Source of the DNA: Magnaporthiopsis rhizophila
Taxonomy: Eukaryota > Ascomycota > Sordariomycetes > Magnaporthales > Magnaporthaceae
Direction of reading: 5' to 3'
Length of the DNA: 64,000 nt
Assembly (NCBI GenBank): GCA_003049465.1
Contig: PYSS01000012.1
Span: 416,992-480,991, forward strand
Below are positions 11,151 through 24,028 of this stretch, piece after piece. The position numbers were made by a program, and so were the translations under genes. The notes under the pieces were generated by a model, which did not search any database, was not told where the DNA came from, and saw only the letters and a list, made by a program, of their open reading frames with translations. Within the stretch, counting starts at the first letter, position 1. Each line of letters starts with the position of its first letter.

Positions 11151-14100
11151 ATGGCAGACCAGTCCGAGCCCGAACGAAGCCCTGCCGCCGATGGCAACTC
11201 CAGCGACGAGCAGACGGTGAAGGGGGCCGGCGAGGGCGGCCACCTTGCCGAGCTTCTCGCCGAGGAGAGGGAGCAGGCCAGGCACGAGCTGCCCCCTACC
11301 CCCTTGGGCAATGGCGCCGCCGCTCATCGATATCACGCATTGCTCGAGGCCCAGCATGATGCCCCGTCTGAAGATGGGTCGGCCGAGGGCCTGCCCAGAA
11401 GAGTTGGCAGTCCTGTCGACTCCCTCCTCTCGGTCCCCGGCGCCTCTCCATCCGTCCAGGTATGTCGGCACGCGGCTTCCCGCAGGTTTCCGCGGCCTCA
11501 CTGACCAGCCGCGCCTGCTCGGGCCGGACACAGGGATCCGTCCTATCATCGCCTACTAGCAGCGTCCTCCGCTCCGCCGCATCCAGGCCGGCGCTCGGCA
11601 GCCCAAGCCCTTCCTTCAGGCCCTTTGACCGTCGGTTCCAGTCCCGAATCGCCTCCCCGAGTGGCCTCACCCCACGTCCTGTGTCGCCCGGCTTCCTCTC
11701 GCCCCACAGTCGCAACCCCTCCATGAGCAGCCAGTTCATGCTGGACCAGACCGAGACCGAGGCCTCGTCGCCACCTTGGGAGGTCGTGCGCTGGACCAAA
11801 CTTAGGAAGCTGACCGGGCAGGCCTTTTCCGAGGCTGGCAAGAGGAACTTTGGCGTGCCGACCTGCATCGCCGTGTCGGCGTCTATCGTCCTGGGCACGT
11901 CCAAGGGCATAATATTAATGTTTGATTACAACCAGAACCTCAAGATGATCATTGGTCCCGGCACCAAAGCCGTCGAGTCTGGTGCCATCACCTCCATCGC
12001 CGTGTCGGCGGACCACACCACCATCGGTGGCGGCCACGCGGACGGCACCATCTTCACCTGGGACACGTCCCGGGCGTCCAGGCCCTTTCTCCATATACCA
12101 CCCCTGACCCCCGCGCAGCTGCAGAACCGCGCCGCGGACGGGCACGTGCCCAACGTCTCCATAACACACCTCGGCTTTTTGGGCACAAGACATACGGCAC
12201 TCGTGTCCTCGGACGACAGGGGCATGGCCTTTGCGCACCTGGCAACCAGGGGCACGGGGCCCCTGGGCCGCACCGTCAAGACTTCCCGGATCCTGGGCCG
12301 ATACCCGGGGTCGAAGCCGCCGCCCGGGAAGCCACTCAAGCCCAGCACGGTCCTGGCGTTTGCGCCCCTCCCTCTCGCCAACATCGACCGCGCCACCGAC
12401 ACGATGGGCTTGACGGCCATGCTGACTCCTTACCTCCTGGTTATCGTCTCCACGACCCCCGTCGCGCAGACCCAGCACAAGTCTCCCCGGCCCAAGGAGG
12501 TAGCGCCCCACAGCGCCATGAGCGGCTGTCTTGCATGGTTCCCCGCCGTCAAACTCAAGGTGCCCGATCCCAAGACAGGCAGTCAGACGTCCAAGGTTAA
12601 GCTGGTGTACTGCTGGTCCAATGTCCTGACCGTCTTGGACGTGGACGAAATTCCCTCCGAAACCAAGGATAAGCCTCCCAGCCTCAGCTTTAGGGCACGG
12701 AGCAGATGGAAGTGTGGAGAGGCCATCGTCGCCGTCCAGTGGCTCAGCCGGTCCGTCCTTACCGTCTTGACTATCACGCAGCGCCTCATAGTGCTCGAAG
12801 ACCAGACGATGCGCATGACGGACGCTTTCGACCTGCTCAACAAGCACATCTATCACGCGGACTTGTTTTCGAAGCAGCTATACTCGCTCGTCGAACAGCA
12901 CGACGAGGAGGACACAACCATGCATGGTGTCGTTGCCGACTGCTTCTCGATGAGCTTCAAGGCATACAAGGGGCGCATCTTCCTCCTGGGGTTCAACGAC
13001 GTGTCCATTGGTGCCCTGTCTAACTGGGCGGACCGGCTCATCGCACTGATGGAACATGGTGACTACATCGCCGCCATCCAGCTTGCCACATCGTACTACA
13101 CTGGCGACTCCGACAAGCTCACGATAGGCCTGCCGGACGACGCAAAATTGCGGCACGACATGGTCCAGGAGAAGCTCATGGAGATTATCTCGGCGTCTCT
13201 AAAGTACGCATTTGGCCAACGCAAGAAGAACGCAGCTGCGGCCAGCAACCACCACCTTCGCGAGCTCGCCAAGACATGTTTTGTCGCCTGTCAGAGCGTC
13301 GGGGACACCGATTTCCTGTTTGACGACATGTATGAGTGGTACCAAGACGCCGATGTCGCAGGCATATTTCTCGAAACGCTGGAGCCCTGTATCCTGGACA
13401 AGTCCATCCTATCCGTCCCGCCTGCGGTCGTCAAGGCTATGGTGATACATTTTGTGAGCCAGGGGCTTGAGAGCCGACTCGAAGAGGTGCTCTGCCATAT
13501 GGACACGACCACGCTGGACTTGGACCAGGTCACTCAGCTGTGCAAGCAGCACAACCTATACGACGCCCTGATATATGTCTGGAACCAGGCCATGTTTGAC
13601 TTCATCACTCCGCTCACTGATCTTCTGGCACTTCTCCTTCCATTGATGAATAATGGAGAGTATGCACCGTCGGGCAAGCCCATGGAGGAAGTTTATGAGG
13701 TGAACGCGCTCAAGATCTTTCCCTACCTTTCATACGCCCTCACGGGGCGTGTCTATCCAACTGAGGATCCGATGCCAGATCCGGTCGCCGAGCAGGCCAA
13801 GGCAGAAATATACTGGTTTCTCTTTTCTGGAAAGAGCATCACCTGGCCAAAAGGGAGCACGCACCGTTTTATAACGAGACCAGACCTACCACAGGAGCCG
13901 CCCTTTCCCTACCTGCGCCTGATCCTCAAATACAACGCGCCCGATTTTCTTAGCTGCCTGAACGAGGCTTTCGAGGACTCCTTTCTGAACGACTCGCCAG
14001 ACAAGACGCTGAACGGAAATGACGGCAAGAACCTGCCGGAAGAGCAGGTTTTCGGATCCACAGTCGACCGGCAATACATTGTCTCGATCCTCACCGAGAT

Positions 14101-16429
14101 CATGAACCCCGCCGATTTCTCTTCCGAAGACACGATATATCTCGACATGTTCATCTCCCGCAACCTGCCCAAATATCCGCAGTACCTCTTGCTTCCTGGC
14201 TCGACGCTCACAAACGTCCTGACGGGACTCTGCAACTACCCTGGAGAAGACCTAGCGGATGACGCGCAGCTCAGTGCCGAGTATCTGCTCTCGGTATACC
14301 AACCACCCGACCTTTCATCTCTCATCCCGCTTCTCAAGAAGGCGGGCTTCTACCGGGTGCTTAAACGCATCTACAGAACGGACCAGCAGTACGGACGGTT
14401 GATCAAGACGTACTTTGAAGACCCATCCGATAGAGACGAGGTATTTGAGTGCATCTCTGACTGCCTACGCTCTCACATTGGCGCTGCAGGGCGCCTCACA
14501 AAAAGACAGCTCCAAGATGTGCATGAGGTCATAAAAGAGCACGCACGGGATCTGGTAGAGCTGGACCCGGGACGCGCAGCCTCGACTGTGGAGGCGGGCG
14601 CGCCGGAACTGCACCGACACCTCCTCGCATCCGTGGAAGACGAGCCAGGGCTGCAACATGCCTATCTAAGAACGATACTGGAGCCTGGGAGGCAACAGTC
14701 CGATCGTGGAGACGGTCAAGAGACGCTGCCTGCAGAGGAAATGGTCAGACAAGGAGGCGGTGGCGCGGCGGCGGACAGGGACCTGATCGAGCAGTACGTT
14801 CGGTTGATGTGCCAGTTCGAACCTGCTCACGTCTCCGACTACGTAGGGCTGGTGCAGTCGACCAATCTCCGGCTGGAGACGTTGCTGCCCACGATGGAGG
14901 AGATGGGGGTCATCGACGCGGCCATCGTGCTGATGGCTCGCGAGGGGCAGATCCCTCAGGCCATGGAGCGCCTGATCAAACACCTGCACACACTGGAGTC
15001 GGCCCTGCGAGGCTTGCTCTCTGGAGCTGCCTCCTCCCCGACGGATCATGACAGGGCTCTCGACGGCGACCATGCATCAGTGAGCGACCTGCACGAGCCT
15101 GCCGATGGGCTTATAGATGCGGTGAGGAAATACGTCTACGTCGGCATCTGGCTCTGTCAGGGGCAGACAAAGATGGCGGCACGGGGCAAGCAAAGGGCGG
15201 CTACCGACGAACTCTCACCAGAGGAGTCCATGTGGCTGAGTCTGGTAAACGTTTCGGTGCAGATCACACAGTCAATATCCTCTCTCGTGCCTGACAATGC
15301 TCCCGCAGCAGAGAGCGGCGGGGGAAGCGCCCAGGATGGCGAGGTTGGGCGTCAGACACTGGACACAGAGAAAGTCGTTGGGTTTCTCCGCTCACTCGTA
15401 CAGCACACATTCACGGCATTGCTTACTGCGACGTCGACACCCGCTGCAGGCGCTGGTGGCCTCAATCCTTCCCAGCCCGGGACCCCAAGCGCCGCCGCAA
15501 CGATGAGCAAGAGCAGCAGAAGACCATCGACCGCACCTGGGAACAACCTCTCGTTCCTGCGCATCCTCCGTGCGTTCCTAACGCAGGCTGCCGCGAGCTC
15601 ACCGAGCCTGGCGGAGCTGCGCGGCGTGCTGGCCTCCATCTTCTCGGCTTACGCGTACGAGGAGTCTATCCTACGGCTGTCGGGCCGGCTGCTAGAGCGC
15701 AGCCTGTTCTCGAGCGTCTCGCACGCCGTGGCTCTCCGGCAACGCGGCTGGAGGCCCCGCGGCTCGACTTGCGAGGCGTGCGGGCGACGGGTCACGGGGC
15801 CCGGCGTGGCGGGCTCCAGCGTCCTCGAGGCCTGGGAGGAGCGCGAGGAGAGGGAGGCGATCAGGCGGGCTCTGAAAAGAAAAGCGCTCGCCATCGCGGC
15901 TGGAGCGCCGGTTGCTGATGCCGACGGAAGCGGAGTCGGTGCTAGGATGAGAGACGCTGACGGAGGCGGCGCCGGCGTCAGCGCCGGCAGCAGCTATGCG
16001 TACTTTAATACCGATCATGCAGCGGCGGACGGGACCGCGGCAGGCAGCGGCAAGGGTAAAGGCAAGGCTGCGGAGCCGGCGCGGCCGCGCGGGGAGTTCC
16101 AGGTCCGCGACGAGCCCGAGGGCGACGCCGAGGCTGCGGCAGCGCGCCAGGACGAAGCCGGCGACGGTTCCGCCGCGGCGCGAGGCTTTGCCATGCCCAG
16201 CCCCACGGCCGGCACCAAGCCCGCGGCGGTGTTCGGCCCCGGCAGGGGCGGCAGGCGAGAGAAGGACCAGCCGCTGGGGCCGCTAGTGGTGTTGGCATGT
16301 CGGCACATATACCACAAGTCCTGTCTCGATGCGCTGCACGACGACGCGGGCGGCAGCAGAGAGGCCGAGGAGGAGTTTGCGGGCAGTCGGGGCGGATTCA
16401 GGCGATACCGATGTCCCATTGATGGCTGA
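11151..16429 (+). CDS. vps8: CORVET tethering complex subunit Vps8
   Basis: Two exons, 11151-11459 and 11534-16429, give 1734 residues. The 74-nt intron has donor GTATGT, a CTGAC branch point and acceptor ACACAG, and it restores the frame. Residues 1-103 are acidic and disordered. About 200-480 form a WD40-like propeller (CIAVSASIVLGTSKG, GHADGTIFTWDTS), followed by the long helical Vps8 domain. The C-terminus is a RING-like module with CEAC at 1516-1519 and CRHIYHKSC from 1692, but the loop between them is about 170 residues of Ala/Gly/Glu-rich sequence. The protein ends CPIDG, so the last expected cysteine is Asp. Vps8 with Vps3 binds the early-endosomal Rab5 GTPase and tethers membranes. 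The single 4.9-kb exon is uninterrupted. Confidence 0.93.
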
Positions 16430-16761
16430 GAATAAGGAGAGGAAGGAGTGCAATCGATGGTAAATCACTACCACATGCCACAAAATAAACGACAACGGTG
16501 GGATTTGCATAGAAATATATTAGCGATTGTAATAGTCATATTTAGCCTTTTAACTCGTGAATCTGTGACGAGTTGGTTCAGGGGTTGCCCCAGGGGAGCG
16601 AAGCTTATCAATTAAGCTAATCGCCGATTGAGGATCTGACAGCATGGCCCACCCGCGAATTTGTTAAAGGCAGCCCACCCCACGGACTCAAGTTTGGTGG
16701 TGGTTTGTGACACGCCACGCTTGATTTAGTGGCATACTTCGCTCATGCGGCAGCTTGCGAC
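16430..16761. other. Intergenic, vps8 to PIG-P gene
   Basis: 332 bp between tandem genes holding the vps8 3' flank and the next promoter. No RNA gene seen. An upstream GTG in frame with the PIG-P gene at 16729 is not a plausible eukaryotic start. Confidence 0.6.
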
Positions 16762-17778
16762 ATGAGACCGAGCCTGGAAGAAGACGAAGATCAGTACCCT
16801 ACCCAGCTAGGCGGCCAGTCGGACGATGATGAGGTGAACTTTGCCTACTCGCCGGCCGAGGCCGAGGCCGAGACCAGCGACGACGACGCCGACAACGACG
16901 ACGAAGACGACGAAGACGACGAAGACGACGACGATGACGACGACGACGAAGACGAGGCGCCGCGGCCCCCGCCGCCGTTCCAGCACAACTTCGCGCCGCC
17001 CTTCTACGGCCGGCCGCCCACGCCTCTCCCGCCGTCGCCGTCGCTGACGTCGCTGCTGCGGCCGTCGCGGCCGACGACGCCCGACGCGTCCGACGACGAG
17101 CAGCCCGAGAACCCTCTGCCGCGGGCGACGCCGCAGGTGCCGACGTACGAGTACTACGGCTTCGTGCTGTACCTGGTCTCGTCGCTCGCCTTCCTCATGT
17201 ACCTGCTCTGGAGCTACCTGCCGAGCCCGTTCTTGCACGCGCTCGGCATCTACTACTACCCCAACCGCTGGTGGAGCCTGGCCGTGCCCAGCTTCATCGT
17301 CATGTCGCTGGTCTACGTCTACGTGGCGCTGGCGAGCTACAACCTCGAGGTGCTGACGCTGCCGCTGCGCTCGCTCGAGACTGTCGTCGACGCCGCCGGC
17401 AAGGTCGCCGTCGTTGACGCGCGCGGGAGGATCAAGGGCCTAAACAGAGACAGGGACAGGGACAGGGATAGGTGGGCGGCCATGGGCGGCGCGGGAGGAG
17501 CGGCGGCGGCAGCACCGAGGAGCAGCAAAAAGCAGCAGCAGGAGAAGACGGAGAATGCGGCCACGGCGACGTCCGCGGCGCCAGGGCCTGGCAGGAGGAG
17601 AAAGAGCACGATGGGAGGCCTGCCCGGGCCGGGAGAGTTGGATTGGAGGACCATCTGGAACACGGGCACCGACGCCGTCATGGACGTGCCCCTGGCTGGA
17701 GTTTGTGAGATTTTGTATGGATACGGGAACGGGGACGGGGGCCAGGACCACGACGATGATATTCTAGGTTCGGCGTAA
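16762..17778 (+). CDS. gpi19: GPI-GlcNAc transferase subunit P (PIG-P/Gpi19)
   Basis: Single exon, 338 residues. The PIG-P domain starts near residue 129 (YEYYGFVLYLVSS) and contains two hydrophobic helices joined by the family signature YYPNRWWSLAVPSF. A second conserved block close to the C-terminus (WRTIWNTGTDAVMDVPLAGV) matches the DVP-type tail of the family. Subunit P is part of the ER complex that transfers GlcNAc to phosphatidylinositol, the first step of GPI anchor synthesis. The protein is about twice the length of animal PIG-P (about 130-160 residues) because of an acidic Asp/Glu and Pro-rich N-terminus (1-125) and an Arg-Asp/Ala-rich linker (about 225-285). The first ATG in frame was chosen. 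Confidence 0.92.
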   Translation: MRPSLEEDEDQYPTQLGGQSDDDEVNFAYSPAEAEAETSDDDADNDDEDDEDDEDDDDDDDDEDEAPRPPPPFQHNFAPPFYGRPPTPLPPSPSLTSLLRPSRPTTPDASDDEQPENPLPRATPQVPTYEYYGFVLYLVSSLAFLMYLLWSYLPSPFLHALGIYYYPNRWWSLAVPSFIVMSLVYVYVALASYNLEVLTLPLRSLETVVDAAGKVAVVDARGRIKGLNRDRDRDRDRWAAMGGAGGAAAAAPRSSKKQQQEKTENAATATSAAPGPGRRRKSTMGGLPGPGELDWRTIWNTGTDAVMDVPLAGVCEILYGYGNGDGGQDHDDDILGSA

Positions 17779-18075
17779 TAATAACAACTTGGCCGTTTTC
17801 TTGACTGCAAACGTGGAAGTACTTGTGCCTGCGTCGATGACCCTGATAATTGTCCAACAAGCCACAAGCGCCAGAGCTTCCGCCACAAGCCACAGACGCG
17901 ACTCGAAAATCCCAAATTCGAGGAAATCGCCGCGCCGCCTGCTCCACTTCCACTTTGACCTGGAGCTCGAGCTTTAGTGGGAGAAAAGCAGCCCAAGACC
18001 AACACCACAGCACCAACCCCAAGGCCAACTCCCCGCCACGCAATCGCGCAAAACCCAAAATATCAGTACAAAATC

Positions 18076-19804
18076 ATGGCACAACAGCCATTGTCGTCGG
18101 CCGTCCAGCCGACAGACATCTACGGAGGAGGTTTGTGCCATCACCATCTGATTCGACACCCCTTTTTTGCGCGCGCGCCATTCGCAAAGCTAGGCCTTGC
18201 CTTGTTCCAGCGCTGACCATGAGGCAACAACGACGACGACGACAACAACAGATGAGGTCTCGGCCCTCGTCCTGGACCCGGGCTACTGCAGCACACGCGC
18301 CGGCTTCGCGGGCGAGGATGTGCCCAAATCCGTCCTGCCCTCCTTCTACGGCCACGTCGGCGGCCGCGACATCTTCGGCGACGAGGTCATGATCCCGCGC
18401 GAGGGCTTCGAGGTCCGCAACTACATGGGCCGCGACAGCGTCGTCGAGAACTGGGACGTCGCCCCGCGCCTATGGGAGCACATGCTGGTCAAGCGCCTGC
18501 AGCCCGACCGCGCCCACCTGCTCGGCCGCACCCCCGTCATCGCCAAGCCCAAGCCGGCCGACGCCCCCGCGACTAACGGCAGCGGCGAGGAGCCGGCCGA
18601 CGGCGAGGGCGACGTCGCCATGGAGGACGCCGCCGCCACAGCAGCAGCGGGAGCAACAGCAACAGCAGCAGCCGCCGCAGAGGCGGCCGAGGCAGAGGCA
18701 GAGTCGACCGAGGACATGCTGGAGACGGCCCTTGGCGAGAACCCGCTGCTGATGACGGAGGCGCCTTGGAACCCGACCAAGGCGCGCGAGAAGGCCATCG
18801 AGATCGCCATGGAGGGCTGGGGCGTGCCGGCGTTTTGGCTGACAAAGACGCCCGCGCTGGCCGCCTTCGCCGCCGGCAAGGCCACGGCCCTGGTCGTGGA
18901 CGTGGGCGGCGCCAACGCCAGCGTCGTGGCGGTGCACGACGGCATGGCGCTCAAGCGCTCCATCCAGCACTCGCCCGTCGGCGCCGGCCTCTGGGTGTCG
19001 GGCCAGATCCGGTCCATGTGGGAGTCCCAGGACCCGCCCGTCAGGCCCGCGCCGCACTTCATGGTCGAGAATAAGACGCCCGTCGATGCCGGCGCCGAGG
19101 CCAACGCGCGGCTGCGCACCTTCCCCTACGAGATCACGCCGTCGTTCCGCGCATACGAGGACGAGCGCCTGATGACCGAGTTCAAGGAGTCGGTCGTCGA
19201 GGTCTGGCGCGGGCCGCAGAAGCTGACGGCACCGACCGTTGAGGACTTTGTGCGCTCCCAGCCCGGCCGCGTTTTTGAGATGCCCGACGGCTCCAACCAG
19301 ATGTGGCGCGAGCAGCGCTACAAGGTCACCGAGGGCATGTGGGACGACTCGGCCGCCTACGGTGGTGGCGCCGGCGCCTCGACATCCGCATCCGCAACTG
19401 CAGCCGCAACCGCCGGCGTCACGCCAGGCGCGGCGGCGGCGGGAGGCGGTGACGACCAGCAGCGGGCGGCGGCGACCAAGCCGATGACGATCCCGGACCT
19501 GATCCGGGCGTCGCTCAACGGCGTCGACGTGGACATGCGGACCCAACTGCTTAACAACGTGGTGGTGACGGGCAGCACCACGCTCTTCAACGGCTTCAAC
19601 GACCGCCTCAACATGGAGCTGACGGCTATGTACCCGACCGTCCGCGTCAAGCTGCACGCCGCCGGCCTGACGAGCGAGCGCCGCTTCGGCGCCTGGATCG
19701 GCGGCAGCATCCTCGCCAGCCTGGGAACCTTTCACCAGATGTGGATCTCGCGCAAGGAGTACGAGGAGAACGGGCCGGGCGTCGTCGAGAAGCGGTGCAA
19801 GTAG
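18076..19804 (+). CDS. arp4: Actin-related protein 4
   Basis: Two exons, 18076-18130 and 18252-19804 (intron 121 nt, donor GTTTGT), give 535 residues. The acceptor AACAACAG at 18251 is preferred over CTTGTTCCAG further upstream, because it yields the family start MAQQPL...DIYGGDEVSALVLDPG. Actin-fold landmarks are the phosphate loop (VLDPGYCSTRAGFAGEDVPKS), the second nucleotide loop (ALVVDVGGANASVVAVHDG) and the C-terminal WIGGSILASLGTFHQMWISRKEYEE. Arp4 is a nuclear subunit shared by the NuA4 acetyltransferase and the SWR1 and INO80 remodellers. Two Ala/Glu- or Ala/Thr/Gly-rich insertions (about residues 155-200 and 410-440) interrupt the actin fold. Confidence 0.94.
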
Positions 19805-20518
19805 ATGGCGTTTGTCTATCGCGATGAACGAACTACCTACCTGACCTACCCTTTGTTTGCTGTGTGAACCCCGACAGAAAAAAGAAAAAGAAAAGAAATG
19901 GCGTATGGCGTTGACCAGATGGCGGAGGCTTTGTTGTCTGATGTGTCGAGAGGCTCTTTTAATCGTTATAATTTGCGTGTTTGGTCCCGTTGTTGTGATA
20001 ATCGTGTTATGTCGTGTTGCACCCGCTGCTTGACTCCCTTCCAAACGGTCTCCCCTTGTTATTGTTTTCTTGTAGTCCGTAACCCGAGCAGACTCTCCTG
20101 CAACTAAGATGGTCTATCCCGTAGCGGTGACGGCGAGAGCACCCCGTCCTAGCGCCACATTCATACAAACCGAGACACAACATTTAATAATTTCACCCCG
20201 TATAAGCGGTCAAACTACCCTTCCCAGTTTCGTTTCCGTCGTATAGCATGCCCATAACGTGATTAACAGTGACAGAAAAATAATAAGTGTGCACCTGGAT
20301 TCACCGTCGGCCGGCAACGCGGCTTTACCATGGTTCGAGCAGGGCCGAAAAGGAAAGCCTACCATCCCAATACCAAGTCTATCGTTACAGCGAAGTAAGT
20401 GATGATGAAAACGTAAGAGAAAGAGTCCAGCCAAGACAACAAAAACCAACCCCCGCCCAATTCCAGCAAAAACAGACCCAAGCAAACAAATGCAATACAA
20501 AACCCTCATGCAAAAAAG
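19805..20518. other. Intergenic between convergent arp4 and kelch gene
   Basis: 714 bp holding two 3' flanks, with purine-rich and A-rich patches. No gene recognised. Confidence 0.6.
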
Positions 20519-23012
20519 CTAGTTCAGCTCCATGCCGTCGTCGTCATCGGCCTCGGACTCGAGCATCTGGGACGGCTGGCTGCTCATGCTCTCCTTGCGA
20601 CGAGTGAGCGCGCCGGACCCGTCGGCGGCGAGGGCGGCCGAGCCGACAAACATGTCGAGCTCCTCACCGCCGATGACGCGCCCCTCCATGTCGATCTCTT
20701 GCGACAGCTCAACCAGCGCGCTGCGCGGGAGGCGGAGGAAGCCCGACGTGCGCACTATGCGGCCCCAGTGCGTCAGGCAGTAGGCCGCCGCCCGCTTGCG
20801 CAGCCACTCCTCGTCCGCCAGCCCCGCCCGGTACCAGATGATGCAGGCGTGGTCCACGTCGAGCTCCTTGGCCAGCCGGTTCACGCACAGGAGCCGCAGG
20901 TGCGGGATCCCGTAGATGTTGGACATGACCAGCAGGCCCGCAATGTCCGACAGGTCCGTCGTCGTCCCGCCTCCGTCGCCCGCCCCCTCGTCCTCGGGGC
21001 TCGGGTCGATCCTGTCCGTGTAGAGGTAGTACAGAAAAGCCCGGACCACGCTGTAGGGCTCGGGTATGTGCATCTTGCGCGTGTGGAACTCGGCCATCTG
21101 GGACGCCCAGAGCCTCCGGAAGTGTGGCCAGCGCGCCTGCAGTATGAGCCGATGCACGTGGATCGGCGGCGACGTCGATGCGTCGGGCGACAGCCACGTG
21201 TCCTCGTCCCCAGCCATCGAGTGGTCGCCGGGCCGCACGAGCGCCGAGCCCAGCACGTCGTCGTCGTCACAGTCGGGCGAGAGCGCCGTCACCACGAAAT
21301 CCGTGCCGCTGCCAGCCTCGGGCGGCACGTTGAAGAGCGTGGCCAGGTCCGCGCCCAGACCCCTAGAGGGCTGCTCCACTATGCGGATGCGGGACGATGG
21401 CTGGCTCATCTCGGTGCTCCGCGGCTGGTGGGTCAGCGTGTTACCAAAAAACCCATACCGCCGCAGGTCGATCTCCATAATGTCCATGAGGTACTCCTCG
21501 AGCCCGTTGTTTCCTAGGTCGATGGAGCCCTGGTCCGTGGGGCATCCGAGGAGCCACGCCTTGGTGCCGTCCTCGTTCAGCGTGCAATAGTGCCATCGGT
21601 AGCCGGCCTTGAAGATCTCTCTGCCCTCTGCCAGCTTCTGCCACCTCAGCGAGTTCAAGTCCAGGGCCGACAGCGAACAGTCCTTGGACGCGATGGTGGC
21701 AGCCGGTGTCACAAAGTCGAGCAGCGTGCCGGACGAGTAGACGTGGAAGTGGTATCCGGTGCCCTGCTCTGGCACATTCGGCCCTGACAAGAACTTGAGC
21801 GACGATATCGTCCCAGGCGCCATCGGGGCGTAAGACTTGAGCTGGAAAGATGGCGGGTTGACCTGCGCTGTCCTCGAGTTGGCCGCATAGCCAGATGTCC
21901 CGACGACAGGGGACTGAGCCATGGATGAGAACGCAGAGGGCCGCGCCGAGTGACTAACGCGGCTAGCCATGGACGACCGGTCGAAGGTGCCAACTTGCGG
22001 CGGCGTCTCGAAGGCAGGATTGCCTTTGAGGTCCAGCCACCAGAGGTCGCTGACCCTGTTCATCTCCTCGCTCAGGCCGCCAAACACCCACACTCTATCT
22101 CCCCTAAATCACACGGCGGAGCGTTTGCGTTAGCAAGGATAGCCGTAACGGTCGACGAGCTACATAGGCTCAACCTAGAAGATAAAGATACAGGTATGAC
22201 GTATGCCCCACCACTTACCATATGTATGCGCTGTGGTCAAAGCGCGAAACGAAACGCCACGATCTTGACCACGTAAACGTCTTGAGATCGAGAAAGCATA
22301 TGTCGTCGAGAACATAGTTGTCGTGACCGGTTATGCCTCCAACGATGAACAGCTTGTCCTCGTGGAGGATGGCGGCATGGCGCGCGCGGCCCTTGGGGAT
22401 GGGGCCGGTGCACTGAGGTTGAGTCCAGTGTGCCGTCTTCAGATCGAATACTATCAAGTCCGAGAGGTAGGTACGGTGCTCGTTCTCGCCGCCAAAGACA
22501 AGCAGTCGGTCGCCTTTGTAGAGGGTGGCAGTGTGTCCCATTCGGACGCCGGGGATGTCGCCATAGTTGTCGACCAGCGACCACTGCAGGCTGGCGAGGT
22601 CCAGGCGCAGGACGTGATTGTAGACCTCGTCCGTGTACTGGTCGAAGCCGCCAAAAGCGTATATCTGGTTGTTCCCACAGTAGGTGACCGAGGCGTTGAC
22701 GAGGCAGGCGGGCCTATTTCCGAGCGTGCGCGTAACCTTGGGCCGGTACCCGTCGGGCAGGCCCCTGCTCTTGTGCGGCGAGTTGGTCATGACGAAGGTG
22801 TTGTTGGACGAGGCCGACGACGGCGCGGTGCCGGCCGAGGCGGACTGATCGTTAGCCAGCGAGGCCGACGACGACGACGGGGTGGAGGAGACGAAGCCGG
22901 GGGGCGGAGGCTGTGGGATGCCGGCGTTGCTACTCCCGGAGCCGCCGCCGAAGAGCGACTGGGCTGCCGGGTTCGACGCCGAGGATCCGGCAGGGGTGGC
23001 GGGCTGCGCCAT
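20519..23012 (-). CDS. Kelch-repeat / BTB domain protein
   Basis: Two exons on the minus strand, 23012-22219 and 22103-20519 (intron 115 nt, donor GTAAGT, acceptor TTTAG), give 792 residues. After a Ser/Ala-rich N-terminus (1-95), kelch blades run from about 100 to 330, with repeated YAFGGFDQYTDEVYNHV, LLVFGGENEH, LFIVGGITGHDNYVLDD and VWVFGGLSEE motifs; the intron falls inside one blade. A central Ser-rich region follows, then a BTB fold at about 555-650 (IHVHRLILQARWPHFRRLW...FLYYLYTDRID) and a helical BACK-like tail. The kelch-then-BTB order resembles LZTR1-type adaptors of Cullin-3 ubiquitin ligases, an assignment made by architecture only. It is divergent from cdc20. Confidence 0.85.
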
Positions 23013-24028
23013 GCTGGGAAGATTCGCGGTGCACTATGCCTTCATCTCGCGGTGTGGTCGATGGGGAAGAACCCCAGCAGCGCGCTTTCTCTAGAGTAGC
23101 CCTTGGCAGGGGATAAGGGCGGCCCGTGACGAGGAGTGGCGCCGTTTGGGGGCTGACAGGACACGCCGCTCGGCTGGGTAAGCTAAGAGATAAGGAGGCA
23201 GGGGGGCGCAAACGAACACGGGAAACCAAGACCAGCCCAGTGGCAGCGGGTATGGAGACCAAAAGGGGAAGCAGCGGACCTATGATGCGATGGGATGGTA
23301 GCCAAAGCCCGACCGTTGGTGAAGGCAATGAAATCCAATATTCTCTCGGATGGAATGGCTCGTGAACCGAAGCCAGAGCCTACTCGGTGTGCTGCGGTAC
23401 ACTGCAGGCCCCCCAGTGAGTGACCCAGGCGACAGGCTTTTTTTTTCCAGTGTGTCCAACCACGACGGCCAGACGCTGGCCCAGCGCTAAGGCGGGGAGC
23501 CGCTTAACCAAATTTGGATCCATTTCGGCTGAGTCCGACGCACAGGCCAGCAGTCCATGGGTTCCACTCTCGCTCCATTGAACGCACCTCCACCTGACGC
23601 AGCTCCATCAGCGGTTGCCTTTTCAACCTTGGTGCAGCCTCCCAAATCCGGAAATTCTGCGCTGGCGGTCGTTGTCGTGTCAACCAGTGCACGAGCCATC
23701 AGAGTAAACAAATGGCTTAAAAGAGTGCCGTCAGGCTCGAGATGTTCGTTCGACCGTTCCTTCTTTCACCATCTCACCATCAAACCCTCCTTTCTCACTC
23801 TTCTCTGCAATTGCAGACTCCTTCTCTCCCCTCCGCTGGCACCGGCAAAGCAACCCGACTTGAACATACCAAACAAAATCAGAAGACACCTACAACCAAC
23901 ACACAAGCCTTGACTTATATCTGAACCCTTCGCACGTCTGTCTGTCTTTTCGGCCCAGACCACCTGGAGACCCAACGCATCGATTGCTTCATCGTTAAAA
24001 GATATCCTGCTTGGGACAGTCTACCAAG
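23013..24028. promoter_or_regulatory. Divergent promoter region, kelch-BTB gene and cdc20
   Basis: A 1016-bp interval between two outward-facing start codons. The last 300 bp before cdc20 are CT-rich on the + strand, typical of a fungal 5' UTR. No specific factor site is claimed. Confidence 0.5.

Noticed and set aside
18470..20044. 524-codon minus-strand frame across arp4
   Set aside because: It is an exact shadow of the arp4 coding exon caused by GC-rich third positions; it has no domain, while the + strand encodes a clear actin fold.
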